From Bacillota bacterium (GTDB lineage: Bacteria > Bacillota > Clostridia > Lachnospirales > Lachnospiraceae): DNA of 64,000 nucleotides. The notes beneath the pieces are model-generated. The model saw only the letters and a list, made by a program, of their open reading frames with translations. It had not been told where the DNA came from and ran no database searches. The DNA lies in contig JAQXUQ010000026.1 in the NCBI GenBank assembly GCA_029224465.1, positions 1-64,000 on the forward strand, written 5' to 3'. Shown here one piece after another: positions 43,265 through 52,580 of the stretch. Position 1 is the stretch's first letter, and every line of letters begins with the position of its first letter. The position numbers and the translations under genes are program-made.

Positions 43265-44263
43265 TTACATTACATCCGCGAACTGCGGCTTGAGCTTCTT
43301 GAAGATCAGCGACGAAATGACAAAAAGCAGCGATGTCGCGATCCAGAAATAGGTGCTGGAATAAAAGTGCGTAAAGAACCATTCGTGGCCGTATACCGAC
43401 ATGCGGTAGCCTTCCACGATATAGGTCATCGGATTCAGCTTGATGATCCACTTCACTTTATCGGGAACCATGTTGATGTTCCAGAGAATGGGCGTCGCCC
43501 ACATGCCGACCTGCATGATGATTCCCACAATCTGCTGCAGGTCCCGGAAAAACACCACGATCGAGCACGTCGCATAGGACAGCCCCAGAATCAGGATGTA
43601 CTCGCAGAACGAATAGTACAGCAGCTGCAGCCAGTACACGCTCGGCGGATAACCGTAGAACCAGGCAATCAGAAGCAGCACGGCAGTAAAGCCGACATGC
43701 ACGAACATTGCCGCCGTGATCTTGATGATCGGCAGCACGCTGATTTTGAACAGCACTTTTTTGACGAGGTAATTATATTCGAGAAGGGAGGTCATCCCGC
43801 CCGTTACCGCGTCGGAGAAGAAAAACCACGGCACAAGGCCGGCCGTCAGGAACAGAACATACGGCACCTCAATTCCCGCGGAGGTCCTTTGCGGTCCGGA
43901 ACCGAAAATCCTGTCAAAAACAACCCAGTACATGATGACCGTCACAACCGGCGGCACCATCGCCCAGATCGTGCCGAGATAGGAACCGGCGTAACGTTTC
44001 TTGAAATCGTTGCGCGAAAGCCGCCAGATCAGCCGACGGTTCTGGTACAGCTCCTGCGGCAGCTGTGTGATTTTATCGTACAAAGCCGTAAACAGCACCG
44101 TGCCGAGGCCGAGAAGGAGACTTCCCGAAATTTTCTTGAGGCGCGCCGTATCCGGATCTTCCAGCGGATTGTTGTGGAGAATGAGGATACAGAACAACAC
44201 CGCGGCGGCCAGCCAGACGAGCAGAAGGATGCATTTTTTCCTGTTTCGTAATTTATTATCCAT
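43265..44263 (-). CDS. polysaccharide ABC exporter permease, Wzm type
   Basis: Membrane channel of the exporter. The 332-residue protein has an ABC2-type membrane domain from about residue 70 (RRLIWRLSRNDFKKRYAGSYLGTIWAMVPPVV, six predicted helices, ending with MTYIVEGYRMSVYG and a final helix). Before it are about 60 residues with two extra hydrophobic segments (LLLVWLAAAVLFCILIL and LLLGLGTVLFTALY), absent from classical Wzm proteins. The chosen ATG (44261-44263) is 23 bp after the rfbC stop; a longer frame would begin inside rfbC. No good ribosome site is seen. Confidence 0.88.
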   Translation of the reverse strand: MDNKLRNRKKCILLLVWLAAAVLFCILILHNNPLEDPDTARLKKISGSLLLGLGTVLFTALYDKITQLPQELYQNRRLIWRLSRNDFKKRYAGSYLGTIWAMVPPVVTVIMYWVVFDRIFGSGPQRTSAGIEVPYVLFLTAGLVPWFFFSDAVTGGMTSLLEYNYLVKKVLFKISVLPIIKITAAMFVHVGFTAVLLLIAWFYGYPPSVYWLQLLYYSFCEYILILGLSYATCSIVVFFRDLQQIVGIIMQVGMWATPILWNINMVPDKVKWIIKLNPMTYIVEGYRMSVYGHEWFFTHFYSSTYFWIATSLLFVISSLIFKKLKPQFADVM

Positions 44264-44286
44264 AAGTGCGTCCGCGTCCCGCAGGA

Positions 44287-44904
44287 TCACAGATTTCTTT
44301 CCTTCCTGTACTGCGCAATGCCGGCCCACTTCTGGTCCTTATCGGAAAGCGTAAGCGGCGTTCCGTCGCCAAGCGCGTAGCCTGCGGCGCAGGGAGTTCC
44401 GTCATAGGATCCTGTAACCTGCGGCCATTCGATACCGATGCCAGGATCGTTCCAGGCAATGCCCGCTTCATCATTCGGATGCCAGAAATCATCCACCTTG
44501 TAGCAGAACTCCGCCTCGTCCGATAAAACAAGAAAGCCGTGCGCGAAATTCTTCGGGATAAAGAACTGTTTCTTGTTTTCCGCGCTGAGGACAACGCCGA
44601 ACCACTTGCCGAACGTTTCCGAACCGGGGCGCAGATCTACCGCCACATCGAAGACGGTTCCGTTCACGACTCTCACGAGTTTGGACTGGGCGTACTGAAT
44701 CTGGAAATGCAGGCCGCGGAGCACGCCCTTCTTGGAGGACGACTGGTTATCCTGCACGAACTCGCAGTCGATGCCCGCTTCCTCAAAATCCTTTTTCTGA
44801 TACGTTTCCATAAAATATCCGCGGTCGTCTCCATGGACGGAAGGCGTAATTACCTTGAGTCCCCTGATGCCGCCGCAGTCATTTTCCACACTGATCTGTC
44901 CCAT
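44287..44904 (-). CDS. rfbC: dTDP-4-dehydrorhamnose 3,5-epimerase
   Basis: Epimerises dTDP-4-keto-6-deoxyglucose at C3 and C5. The 205-residue cupin has VITPSVHGDDRGYFMETYQKKDF in its N-terminal half, the catalytic His in VLRGLHFQ (about 60-67), VDLRPGSETFGKW, and FFIPKNFAHGFLVLSDEAEFCYKVDDFW. The C-terminal about 30 residues are slightly longer than usual. AAGGAGTAACAGT precedes the ATG. About 115 G+C-rich bases without a gene separate it from rfbA. Confidence 0.95.
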   Translation of the reverse strand: MGQISVENDCGGIRGLKVITPSVHGDDRGYFMETYQKKDFEEAGIDCEFVQDNQSSSKKGVLRGLHFQIQYAQSKLVRVVNGTVFDVAVDLRPGSETFGKWFGVVLSAENKKQFFIPKNFAHGFLVLSDEAEFCYKVDDFWHPNDEAGIAWNDPGIGIEWPQVTGSYDGTPCAAGYALGDGTPLTLSDKDQKWAGIAQYRKERNL

Positions 44905-45020
44905 AATATACTGTTACTCCTTAAATTTTTCCTGAAGTCCGTTTCGGCGCGGACGTCTGCCCTGCCCGTCGTGTCCGCCGTTCATCGCCGCGAGGTCCGC
45001 GCGGGCGGCGCGCGTCCGCG

Positions 45021-45899
45021 TCAAAGCCCGTTCGCGATGTCGCACAGATACCTGCCGTAATTTGTCTTCATAAGCGGCTGTGCGAGCTTCAGCAGCTGCT
45101 CTCTGTCGATAAAGCCGCGTTTGTACGCGATCTCTTCGATGCAGGAAATATACAGTCCCTGCCGTTTCTGGAAAGCCGCGACAAAGTCGGCCGCATCCAG
45201 CAGCTGGTCGTGCGTGCCGGTATCCAGCCACGCGAAGCCTCTTCCGAGCGTCTCCACCCGCAGTGTTCCGCGTCTTAAATACTCGTTGTTGATGCTCGTG
45301 ATTTCGATTTCGCCGCGGGCCGAAGGCTTGACGTTCTTCGCGATTTCCACGACATCATTGTCATAGAAGTAGAGGCCCGGAACCGCGTAATTGGACTTCG
45401 GATGCTCGGGCTTTTCCTCGATCGAAACCGCCTTTCCGTCCCTGTCGAATTCGACAACGCCATACGCCTTCGGGTCGCGGACATAGTAGCCGAAGATTGT
45501 CGCTCCGCCTTCTCTCGATACGCGCGCATTTGTATTCAGAAGAACTCTCGAGAAGCTCTGGCCGTAGAAAATGTTGTCGCCGAGGACCAGCGCGCACGCG
45601 TCATCTCCGATGAAATCCGCGCCGATGATGAATGCTTCCGCGAGGCCGTTGGGCTTTTCCTGTACTCTGTAGGAAAAGGACATGCCGAGCTGGGAGCCGT
45701 CGCCTAAAAGCTCCTCGAAAACCGGCAGATCTCTCGGCGTCGAAATGACCAGCACTTCACGGATTCCCGCAAGCATCAGCGTGGAGAGCGGATAATAGAT
45801 CATCGGCTTGTCATACACCGGCATGATCTGCTTGGAGATTGCCTTTGTCAGAGGATACAGTCTTGTGCCGGAACCCCCGGCAAGAATTATACCTTTCAT
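45021..45899 (-). CDS. rfbA: glucose-1-phosphate thymidylyltransferase
   Basis: Joins glucose-1-phosphate and dTTP to dTDP-glucose, the first step to dTDP-deoxysugars. The 292 residues are normal for Rml[22 protein letters not shown] at the N-terminus, [32 protein letters not shown] (catalytic Asp near 110), and [19 protein letters not shown]. The rest matches short RmlA forms. It is only 3 bp after rfbB, with a weak ribosome site, and is probably coupled to it. Confidence 0.96.
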   Translation of the reverse strand: MKGIILAGGSGTRLYPLTKAISKQIMPVYDKPMIYYPLSTLMLAGIREVLVISTPRDLPVFEELLGDGSQLGMSFSYRVQEKPNGLAEAFIIGADFIGDDACALVLGDNIFYGQSFSRVLLNTNARVSREGGATIFGYYVRDPKAYGVVEFDRDGKAVSIEEKPEHPKSNYAVPGLYFYDNDVVEIAKNVKPSARGEIEITSINNEYLRRGTLRVETLGRGFAWLDTGTHDQLLDAADFVAAFQKRQGLYISCIEEIAYKRGFIDREQLLKLAQPLMKTNYGRYLCDIANGL

Positions 45900-45902
45900 G
45901 GC

Positions 45903-47000
45903 TTACCCGATCACCTTTCTGTCGCCGTACATCTTTTCATAATACTGCTGATAATTTCCGGACGTTATATGCTCCATCCAGTCCATGTGGTCAAAATACC
46001 ACTTGATCGTCCTCCGGATGCCTTCCCGGAACATGGTCTCGGGAAGCCAGCCCAGCTCTTTATGAATCTTGTCCGGCGCGATCGCGTATCTTCTGTCATG
46101 CCCTTTTCTGTCTTCGACGTATTCGATGAGATCTTCGGAAACATTTGCCTTCCTCGGATCGTCATCCGAAAGCTCCTCGCGCAGCACCTCGATGATGGTT
46201 TTTACGATCTCGATATTCTGCTTCTCGTTGTGGCCGCCGACATTGTAGGTCTCGCCGCTGACGCCTTTCTCCGATACAAGGTCAATGGCCTTGCAGTGGT
46301 CTTCGACGTACAGCCAGTCACGGACGTTTTTGCCGTCGCCGTAAACCGGAAGCTTCCTGCCCGCCAGCGCATTGTTGATCATCAGGGGAATCAGCTTCTC
46401 CGGGAACTGGTAAGGGCCGTAATTGTTCGAGCAGTTCGTGATATTCATCGGGAAGCCGTAGGTATCATGATACGCCTTGACCAGCATGTCCGAGGACGCC
46501 TTGGAAGCGCTGTAAGGACTGTGCGGCTGATAGGGCGTCGTCTCATAGAAATACGCGTCCGGATCCTCGGGAAGAGAGCCGTAAACCTCGTCTGTCGAAA
46601 CGTGGCAGAACTTCTTCCCCTCGCGGAACGAGCCGTCCGGCAGCTCCCAGGCTTCCTTCGCGCAGTTGAGCATGTTCGCGGTACCGAGGACATTCGTCTT
46701 TACAAAAAGCTCCGGCTCCCTGATCGAGCGGTCGACATGGGACTCGGCCGCAAAGTGGATGACCCTGTCGACGTCATAAGCATGAAAAACAGCACGAATC
46801 GCATCCTTGTCACAGATGTCCGCCTTCACGAAATGGTAATTCGGAAGGTCCTCAACATCTTTGAGGTTCTCCAGATTGCCGGCATACGTCAGCTTGTCGA
46901 CATTGATGATTTCAATCGAATCCCCGTATTTGCCGAGCATGTAATGAATAAAGTTGGAGCCGATGAAGCCGGCGCCGCCTGTAACCAGATATGTTTTCAA
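45903..47000 (-). CDS. rfbB: dTDP-glucose 4,6-dehydratase
   Basis: NAD-dependent dehydratase giving dTDP-4-keto-6-deoxyglucose. The extended SDR protein has the Rossmann motif VTGGAGFIGSNF at the N-terminus, HFAAESHVDRSI, STDEVYGSLP and the catalytic YSASKASSDMLV. The predicted start is TTG at 46998-47000, because CAGGAGG lies 8 bases before it; an upstream ATG in frame (at 47034-47036) lacks a site and would add 12 residues. That gives 365 residues. It is the first gene of the polysaccharide operon and follows an extended -10 promoter. Confidence 0.95.
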   Translation of the reverse strand: MKTYLVTGGAGFIGSNFIHYMLGKYGDSIEIINVDKLTYAGNLENLKDVEDLPNYHFVKADICDKDAIRAVFHAYDVDRVIHFAAESHVDRSIREPELFVKTNVLGTANMLNCAKEAWELPDGSFREGKKFCHVSTDEVYGSLPEDPDAYFYETTPYQPHSPYSASKASSDMLVKAYHDTYGFPMNITNCSNNYGPYQFPEKLIPLMINNALAGRKLPVYGDGKNVRDWLYVEDHCKAIDLVSEKGVSGETYNVGGHNEKQNIEIVKTIIEVLREELSDDDPRKANVSEDLIEYVEDRKGHDRRYAIAPDKIHKELGWLPETMFREGIRRTIKWYFDHMDWMEHITSGNYQQYYEKMYGDRKVIG

Positions 47001-47048
47001 ATCAGAATTCCTCCTGTGATTGATCAAAAGCCGCAAAAAGCCGTATAC

Positions 47049-47057
47049 AGTATAGCA
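47049..47057 (-). promoter_or_regulatory. candidate extended -10 promoter of the polysaccharide operon
   Basis: Minus strand TGCTATACT (47049-47057), an extended -10 of TGnTATAAT type, with no good -35 at the right distance. It lies about 50 bp before the rfbB start, between rfbB and the GH25 gene, and there is no terminator after the latter. Confidence 0.35.
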
Positions 47058-47068
47058 TATCCCGCGGT

Positions 47069-50000
47069 TCAGTACGCACGGTAAAACATATTCATGTCGA
47101 CGTTCCCTTTAATGCCGTTTATCCGGCCGCTCGAGCTGTACTGCCAGATATCGTAGCGGCTCGCGGTATAGGTCGGCTTCGCCGCGTACTGCGCGAGCCA
47201 GATATGATAACCTGTCAGCGCGCCGACATTGATATTGTGCGTAAACCACGACTTGTTCGCGTATACGCCGGCTTTGTAACCCGAGTTTTCAACGGTCCTG
47301 CAGAAGGCCGCGATATTCGCGGTTCTCTGCGCCACGCTGACGCGGTCGCCTCTTCCGCCCGATCCTTCGACATCAATGAAAATAGGAAGACTGACATGAT
47401 AGCCGGAAGCCAGCTGCACGGCCATGGAAGCCTCTTCGACGGCTTCCGCTTCATTCGTTGCCTGCGAGAAGATATAGATTCCGACGCGGATACCTGCCGC
47501 GGTGGCGCCGGAAGCATTTCTGGAAAACGCAGAGTCGCGGATCAGCGCGCCGGTCGAAGAGCCCCGGTATCCCGCGCGGATAATCGCGTAGGAGACGCCC
47601 GAGCGCGCGACCTGACTCCAGTCGATCTGTCCGTTCCATGTAGAAACATCAATGCCGAGCCGGCTGTCGCTGCCGTTTAAAACGCCGTCGCCGTTGAACG
47701 AATAGGAAACACCCTGGATAATCTGTGTTCCGGTGACGGGCTTTCCTGTTTTGTCGAAGAAATACGTAAGCCCGTCCAGCGTCTGCCAGCCGGTATAACG
47801 GTATCTCTTCGCCACCTTGCCCTTGCGGTAAAAGATATCGTATTTGCTGTAGTCGGCTGTCGTCGCTTCGCGGTAGGAATCGCCGTCTTTGACGTAGAGC
47901 TGGTTCCCGTCCTTGTCTTTGAGCGGCAGCACCGCTCCTTCCGTGACTTTGACCTGTACATCCACCCGGACATTCGCGTCCGCGCGAAGCTCTGCCGTCA
48001 CGGTCGTCGTGCCTTTCGCCTTTGCGGTGATCACGCCGCTGTCCGAAACAGACGCGATCTTTTCATCCGCGCTCTTGAAACTGACAAGGCCCGCATCTTT
48101 TGAAGTTTTCCCGTCTTCTCCTTTGACCGTAACCGAAAGCTGCTGTGTCTTACCGGCCGCCAGTGTTACGGCGGCAGGAGAAAGCTGAACCGAAGCCTTC
48201 GTTTTCTTCTCTGTGACCGTAACCTTGATGGTGCCGGTCAGCGTTTTCGGATCCGCGTCCGGATCGGCAAGGCCCGCGGTTACCACGATTTCCGAAGTTC
48301 CTGCCTTGACACCTGTGACCGTGATCCGCTTGCCCTTTTCTGAGCTGATCTGTGCGATCGAAGCATCCGGCCTGCTCCAGGCAAACTGCGTCGCGTACGG
48401 TTCGTCTACCGCGGCCGTAATTTCGGTTTTATCACCGGCAGCAATGGTAATTTCCGAGGGAATCGTCAGCTTGTACTCTTTCTTCGGCCTGTCCTTTCCG
48501 TCTCCGGAAGTGTCTTTGGTGGACGCCGCGGAAGACGCTTCGCTGCTGCCTGTCTGTCCTGCCTGCGTACCTGTCGTGCCGCCTGCGGAGGTGCCTTCGC
48601 TGCCGTTTGTCTGGGTTCCCGCGGAACTGCCTGCCGTGCCGCTCCCGGTACTGCCGCCTTCGCTGCTGTCCGCCGTCCCGCCGGATGTATTCCCGGTCGT
48701 GCTGCCCGCCGAAGCGCTTCCTTCACTACCGGATGTACCCGCAGCAGAAGAGCCTTCTCCGTTGTCGCCGCTGCCCGCCACTGCACTCTCACTGCTGCCT
48801 GCCGTGCCGCTTCCGGCATCGCCGCTGCCGGTGCTGCCTGTTCCGGCTTCCTCTGAAGCTCCGGCTGCGGGAAGCTCTTTCGAAAGCCTGCGGAAATTTC
48901 CGCTGATCTTGCCTGTAAAAGCCTTGAGCGAAGGGTCCGGCACATCCTTTTTCTGCACTTCCTGATAGCCGTCCTCCGCTGTGACAACGCCGGTGCCGTC
49001 GTCATCCGTGATTTCGGTCTTTGTCGATTCCACCCATTCGACCGTATCCTGAATCTTACTCTCGACGACCGTATCGTTGCGCGCGGTATCTTCCTTCGCG
49101 ACGTTGACCTGCGACTCTGACTTGACTTCGTCCGCAACATCGACTTTCTTGTAGGCGATCTTGTCCGTGACTGCAATGGTCTGCGGCTCTTCGGGAATCT
49201 TGAACTTTGAATACAGCTTGAAATCTTCCGGCAGCGGATCGGTATCCGCGATGACCTTGTCCGTATCCAGAAGCGGTTCGAGCGTCACCGTATACTTGCC
49301 GTTTTTAATGCCCGTCCTGTAAATGATGCCGTCCTGATCGTCATCTTCATACTCTGTCTTTTTGCCGGCTTCGTTCGCGACACTGATCTTGAACGGAACG
49401 CCGGAGATCAGAGAGCCGTTGTCGTCCCTGCGGATCTTGACCTTGATATCACTCTGAATGGTGGACAGCGTGAAACTGACGGGAATTGTTCCCGCCTTTG
49501 ACAGAAGTTCCTCTCTTTCTTTCTTCTGCTGCGCTTCCATAGCCTTCTGCGCATCCTGCTGCTGTCTGGCCTTCGCCACCTGTTCGAATTTATCGCCGCC
49601 GATCACGCGGATGCCCTCAAGGCTCTGCCCGATCGAGGCATAAGAAGCCGCCGCGGCCGCGATTTTCCGTGTGCCGCTGATCTGGATTCCAAGGTACACA
49701 CTGACGCCGGCAATCGCCACTGCTGTAAGGCCGATGGCCCAGTTCAGCAGGGTTCCGCGGCGTCTGCCTTTTTCTTCTTCCTGTGGCTCTCCGGGCAGCG
49801 GAGCCATCTCCCGCGCCGGAGCATCCTGCCGGAACTGCGTCATACCCGCGTACGCGGCTGGATCTTCTTCATCATCGTCATATTCCCGCAGCGTTTCTGC
49901 TGCCGCGGGAGCGTGGTCCTTCAGGGTGCCATCATTGTCCTCCGGGACTTCATCGTCCAGAAAAGACTCCTCCCCGAAGGAACCGGTTGCTATCACATCT

Positions 50001-50095
50001 GTATCATCCAGAAAGCCGGTGTCCTCCAGAGATGCTGTCTCATCCAGAAAACCGCCGGTTTCATCTGCATCCCGCCTGTTCTGTTCTGTCGCCAT
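47069..50095 (-). CDS. membrane-anchored GH25 muramidase with Ig-like and wall-binding repeats
   Basis: Predicted peptidoglycan muramidase at the cell surface. The 1008 residues comprise an acidic cytoplasmic region (1-115, with repeated FLD(D/E)T-type blocks), a membrane helix (about 116-137), a coiled-coil and beta region (about 140-430), a long S/G/T/A linker (about 430-545), two Big-type Ig-like domains (about 545-710), a choline-binding-like repeat (YTGWQTLDGLTYFFDKTGKP) and a GH25 domain (813-1008; GIDVSTWNG, FIDVEGSG and DIWQYSSSG). The start at 50093-50095 follows ACAGGGGG; a longer frame has no site. It has a good promoter and is divergent from the SGNH-met operon. Confidence 0.9.
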   Translation of the reverse strand: MATEQNRRDADETGGFLDETASLEDTGFLDDTDVIATGSFGEESFLDDEVPEDNDGTLKDHAPAAAETLREYDDDEEDPAAYAGMTQFRQDAPAREMAPLPGEPQEEEKGRRRGTLLNWAIGLTAVAIAGVSVYLGIQISGTRKIAAAAASYASIGQSLEGIRVIGGDKFEQVAKARQQQDAQKAMEAQQKKEREELLSKAGTIPVSFTLSTIQSDIKVKIRRDDNGSLISGVPFKISVANEAGKKTEYEDDDQDGIIYRTGIKNGKYTVTLEPLLDTDKVIADTDPLPEDFKLYSKFKIPEEPQTIAVTDKIAYKKVDVADEVKSESQVNVAKEDTARNDTVVESKIQDTVEWVESTKTEITDDDGTGVVTAEDGYQEVQKKDVPDPSLKAFTGKISGNFRRLSKELPAAGASEEAGTGSTGSGDAGSGTAGSSESAVAGSGDNGEGSSAAGTSGSEGSASAGSTTGNTSGGTADSSEGGSTGSGTAGSSAGTQTNGSEGTSAGGTTGTQAGQTGSSEASSAASTKDTSGDGKDRPKKEYKLTIPSEITIAAGDKTEITAAVDEPYATQFAWSRPDASIAQISSEKGKRITVTGVKAGTSEIVVTAGLADPDADPKTLTGTIKVTVTEKKTKASVQLSPAAVTLAAGKTQQLSVTVKGEDGKTSKDAGLVSFKSADEKIASVSDSGVITAKAKGTTTVTAELRADANVRVDVQVKVTEGAVLPLKDKDGNQLYVKDGDSYREATTADYSKYDIFYRKGKVAKRYRYTGWQTLDGLTYFFDKTGKPVTGTQIIQGVSYSFNGDGVLNGSDSRLGIDVSTWNGQIDWSQVARSGVSYAIIRAGYRGSSTGALIRDSAFSRNASGATAAGIRVGIYIFSQATNEAEAVEEASMAVQLASGYHVSLPIFIDVEGSGGRGDRVSVAQRTANIAAFCRTVENSGYKAGVYANKSWFTHNINVGALTGYHIWLAQYAAKPTYTASRYDIWQYSSSGRINGIKGNVDMNMFYRAY

Positions 50096-50175
50096 GCATC
50101 CCCCTGTAACTTTCCTGTCCTGCAGCGCAAAAGGGCGCAGTATGCCCCTGTGCAAAATGACCATAATATGTAGGA

Positions 50176-50204
50176 ATTATACCCTTGCGGGACATATACG
50201 ACAA
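50176..50204 (-). promoter_or_regulatory. sigma-A promoter of the GH25 gene
   Basis: Minus strand TTGTCG (50199-50204), 17-bp spacer, perfect TATAAT (50176-50181). The leader is about 75 nt. Confidence 0.6.
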
Positions 50205-50216
50205 GTACGGCCGGCG

Positions 50217-50245
50217 TGGATTTTTGCCCTGTTCTATTGTATTAT
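50217..50245 (+). promoter_or_regulatory. candidate promoter of the SGNH-metF-metH operon
   Basis: Plus strand TGGATT (50217-50222), 17-bp spacer, TATTAT (50240-50245). The -35 box is poor. It is divergent from the GH25 promoter with about 12 bp between the two -35 boxes. Confidence 0.3.
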
Positions 50246-50296
50246 ATTGGGAATCACGTATTTAATTCGGAAATTTCTGACACAGAGAGGAAACGA

Positions 50297-51688
50297 ATGG
50301 CGAACAGAAAAAGGCAGGACGGTAATCCTTCCGGACTGGAAATATATTCCATTGAAGACCTTCTTGCAGAGAAACAGGAAACTTCGGGCGCGGATCATAC
50401 CACGCTCGATGAAGATATCAGAGGCGCGGTACAAAAAGCCAGAACCGGGGGCATTTCCCGTGAGGAATTTCCCGTGACGACAGATACGTCCCCTGTTCCC
50501 GTCATTATCGGCACATCGCTGGTAGAAGAGGAAGACAAGGCCGGCAAAACAGACACCGTCGCCGCTCCGGCCGCCGGAGCCGGGGCGCGCCGGTCTCCGG
50601 CAGACCCGGGAGACGAGGAACCGGGCGAAGGCGAACAGGACATGGACGAACCGGGCGCGGATGAAGAGGATACGGAGCCGGGGGGAAGAAAACAGCGCCC
50701 GCGCGTCAATCTGCACGTTCTGCTGGCTCTAGTCATCGTCGCTGTCGCTGCGGCCGCCGGCATCCGCTTCTATGTCTGGAGCCGCGGCGATAACGCTCTC
50801 CTGCCGACGACCTCGCAGAAGGAAAAATATCTTGTCGAAGTCAACGACAACATGGTTCTTCTGCCGGAGGAAAAGCTGAAAGGGCATGAAGACGACGGCG
50901 TAACAACGATTCTCGCGCTTGGCAACGCGCCGTTCTCGGACGACACCGGCAAGTCCGGTCTTGCGGGGCAGATCGCCTCGCTTGGCAACGCGACCGTCAT
51001 CAACGCGGCGTTTCCCGGCTCCGAAGTCACCTGTCAGAACGCAAGCTACAAGACCGATTCGCAGGAAGACATGGATGACATTTTCAATCTGTTTTACGTT
51101 TCCTACGCGATTTCACTGCAGGATTACAGCTCTCTGGAGAACGTCGCAAAGTTCCACACAGACAACCCGCAGTACGCTGCCGCGATTGAAACCCTGAAGA
51201 ACACGGACATGAGCAAAGTCGACATCATCGCCATCATGTATGACGCAAGCGACTACCAGAACAAACGCCCGGTCTACAACGAAGGCAACAAGGACGAGCT
51301 TGTCACTTATGTCGGATCGCTGCGCAGCTCCTTCAAGCTGCTGCAGGAGAAGTATCCGTGGGTGCGGATTGTTTTTATGTCGCCTACGTACATGCTGCAC
51401 GAAGAAGAGAACGGAAAGAGCGAGGACGGCCGCACAACCGACCTCGGCAACGGAACGCTCATCCAGTACTGGCAGTTCGCCTATGACACCTGCGGCGACT
51501 GCAGCGTCTCCTTCCTCGACAATTACTACGGTTCGGTCAACGATAGCAATTACAAAAAGTATCTGAAAGATTCCATCCATCTGAACAAAAAGGGATGCAC
51601 GAAGATCGCGGACCATTTTGTGTATAAGGTCCTGCAGAACAAATACGACGAGTACGACGCCGGAAGCCTGATGGTCAGCGGCAGTTAA
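50297..51688 (+). CDS. membrane-anchored SGNH-hydrolase-like protein
   Basis: Not firmly identified. The 463-residue protein has a disordered, acidic cytoplasmic region (1-138), one membrane helix (about 139-161) and an outside domain (about 175-463) that resembles SGNH/GDSL hydrolases. The block I position reads LALGNAPFSDD (206-216), with Ala where the Ser nucleophile is expected, while block V is intact (DSIH at 425-428). It may therefore be inactive, or use another residue such as Ser214. The start follows GAGAGG. It leads an operon with metF and metH, although its architecture mirrors the divergent GH25 protein more than a methionine gene. Confidence 0.7.
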   Translation: MANRKRQDGNPSGLEIYSIEDLLAEKQETSGADHTTLDEDIRGAVQKARTGGISREEFPVTTDTSPVPVIIGTSLVEEEDKAGKTDTVAAPAAGAGARRSPADPGDEEPGEGEQDMDEPGADEEDTEPGGRKQRPRVNLHVLLALVIVAVAAAAGIRFYVWSRGDNALLPTTSQKEKYLVEVNDNMVLLPEEKLKGHEDDGVTTILALGNAPFSDDTGKSGLAGQIASLGNATVINAAFPGSEVTCQNASYKTDSQEDMDDIFNLFYVSYAISLQDYSSLENVAKFHTDNPQYAAAIETLKNTDMSKVDIIAIMYDASDYQNKRPVYNEGNKDELVTYVGSLRSSFKLLQEKYPWVRIVFMSPTYMLHEEENGKSEDGRTTDLGNGTLIQYWQFAYDTCGDCSVSFLDNYYGSVNDSNYKKYLKDSIHLNKKGCTKIADHFVYKVLQNKYDEYDAGSLMVSGS

Positions 51689-51716
51689 AGTTCCCCGCAG
51701 GGAAAGGATAAGCATT

Positions 51717-52580
51717 ATGAAAGTCATCGACATTCTGAACCGGCACGAAGTTACGATTTCATTTGAAGTCTTTCCGCCCAAAACAGACGACAAATACGCA
51801 CAGGTCGAAGAAGCCGCGCGTAAAATCGCGGCGCTCTCGCCTTCCTTCATGAGCGTGACCTACGGCGCCGGCGGCGGAACGAGCGCAAACACGGCCGCTA
51901 TCGCTGCAGATCTGCAGAATAAATACGGAACCACCGTGCTCGCCCACCTGACCTGCGTTTCTTCCACGCGCGCGCATGTGGCGGAAATGATCCATATCTA
52001 CAGGGAAAAAGGCATCGAAAACATCATGGCTCTGCGCGGGGATATTCCGAAGGAGGGGCGCACGGTTTTCGACTACGATCACGCTTCCCAGCTGATCTAT
52101 GACATCAAGTCGCACGATTCCTCTTTCTGCATCGGCGGCGCCTGCTATCCGGAGGGACACGTCGAGTGTGAAAGCCCGTCCGAAGACATTCAGCATCTCA
52201 AGGAAAAAGTGGATGCGGGCGTCGATTTTCTGACGACGCAGATGTTTTTCGACAACAATACGCTCTACAACTTCCTCTACCGCATCCGCGAGAAGGGCAT
52301 CGAGGTTCCGGTGCTGCCCGGCATCATGCCGATCACGAACAGGCGTCAGGTTGCGCGCAGCGTTTCCCTCTCCGGAGCCACGATTCCGCAGCGTTTCCGG
52401 ATGATGGTTGACCGGTTTGGTGACGATCCCGCCAAAATGAAACAGGCCGGCATCATCTACGCGACCGAACAGATCATCGACCTGATTTCAAACGGTGTGA
52501 CGCACATTCATGTGTATTCCATGAACAAGCCCGAAATCGCGGCAGGCATAATGAACAGCCTATCGGAGATCCTTCGATGA
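51717..52580 (+). CDS. metF: 5,10-methylenetetrahydrofolate reductase
   Basis: Makes 5-methyl-THF, the methyl donor used by MetH encoded downstream. The 287-residue TIM-barrel flavoprotein has ISFEVFPPKTDDK at the N-terminus (about 12-24), SVTYGAGGGTSANTAAIA (about 45-62), HLTCVSSTRAHVAEM, NIMALRGDIPKEG and ITTQ/DFLTTQMFFDNNTLY. AAAGGATAAGCATT precedes the ATG. Its stop overlaps the start of the activation-domain gene (ATGA). Confidence 0.95.
   Translation: MKVIDILNRHEVTISFEVFPPKTDDKYAQVEEAARKIAALSPSFMSVTYGAGGGTSANTAAIAADLQNKYGTTVLAHLTCVSSTRAHVAEMIHIYREKGIENIMALRGDIPKEGRTVFDYDHASQLIYDIKSHDSSFCIGGACYPEGHVECESPSEDIQHLKEKVDAGVDFLTTQMFFDNNTLYNFLYRIREKGIEVPVLPGIMPITNRRQVARSVSLSGATIPQRFRMMVDRFGDDPAKMKQAGIIYATEQIIDLISNGVTHIHVYSMNKPEIAAGIMNSLSEILR

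Noticed and set aside
48213-48965. 250-codon plus-strand frame opposite the GH25 gene
   Set aside because: Mirror of the low-complexity S/G/T/A linker; gives a V/P/L/S-rich artefact.
50100-50296. SAM or cobalamin riboswitch before the metF-metH operon
   Set aside because: The region is short, holds two promoters and shows no conserved riboswitch core.
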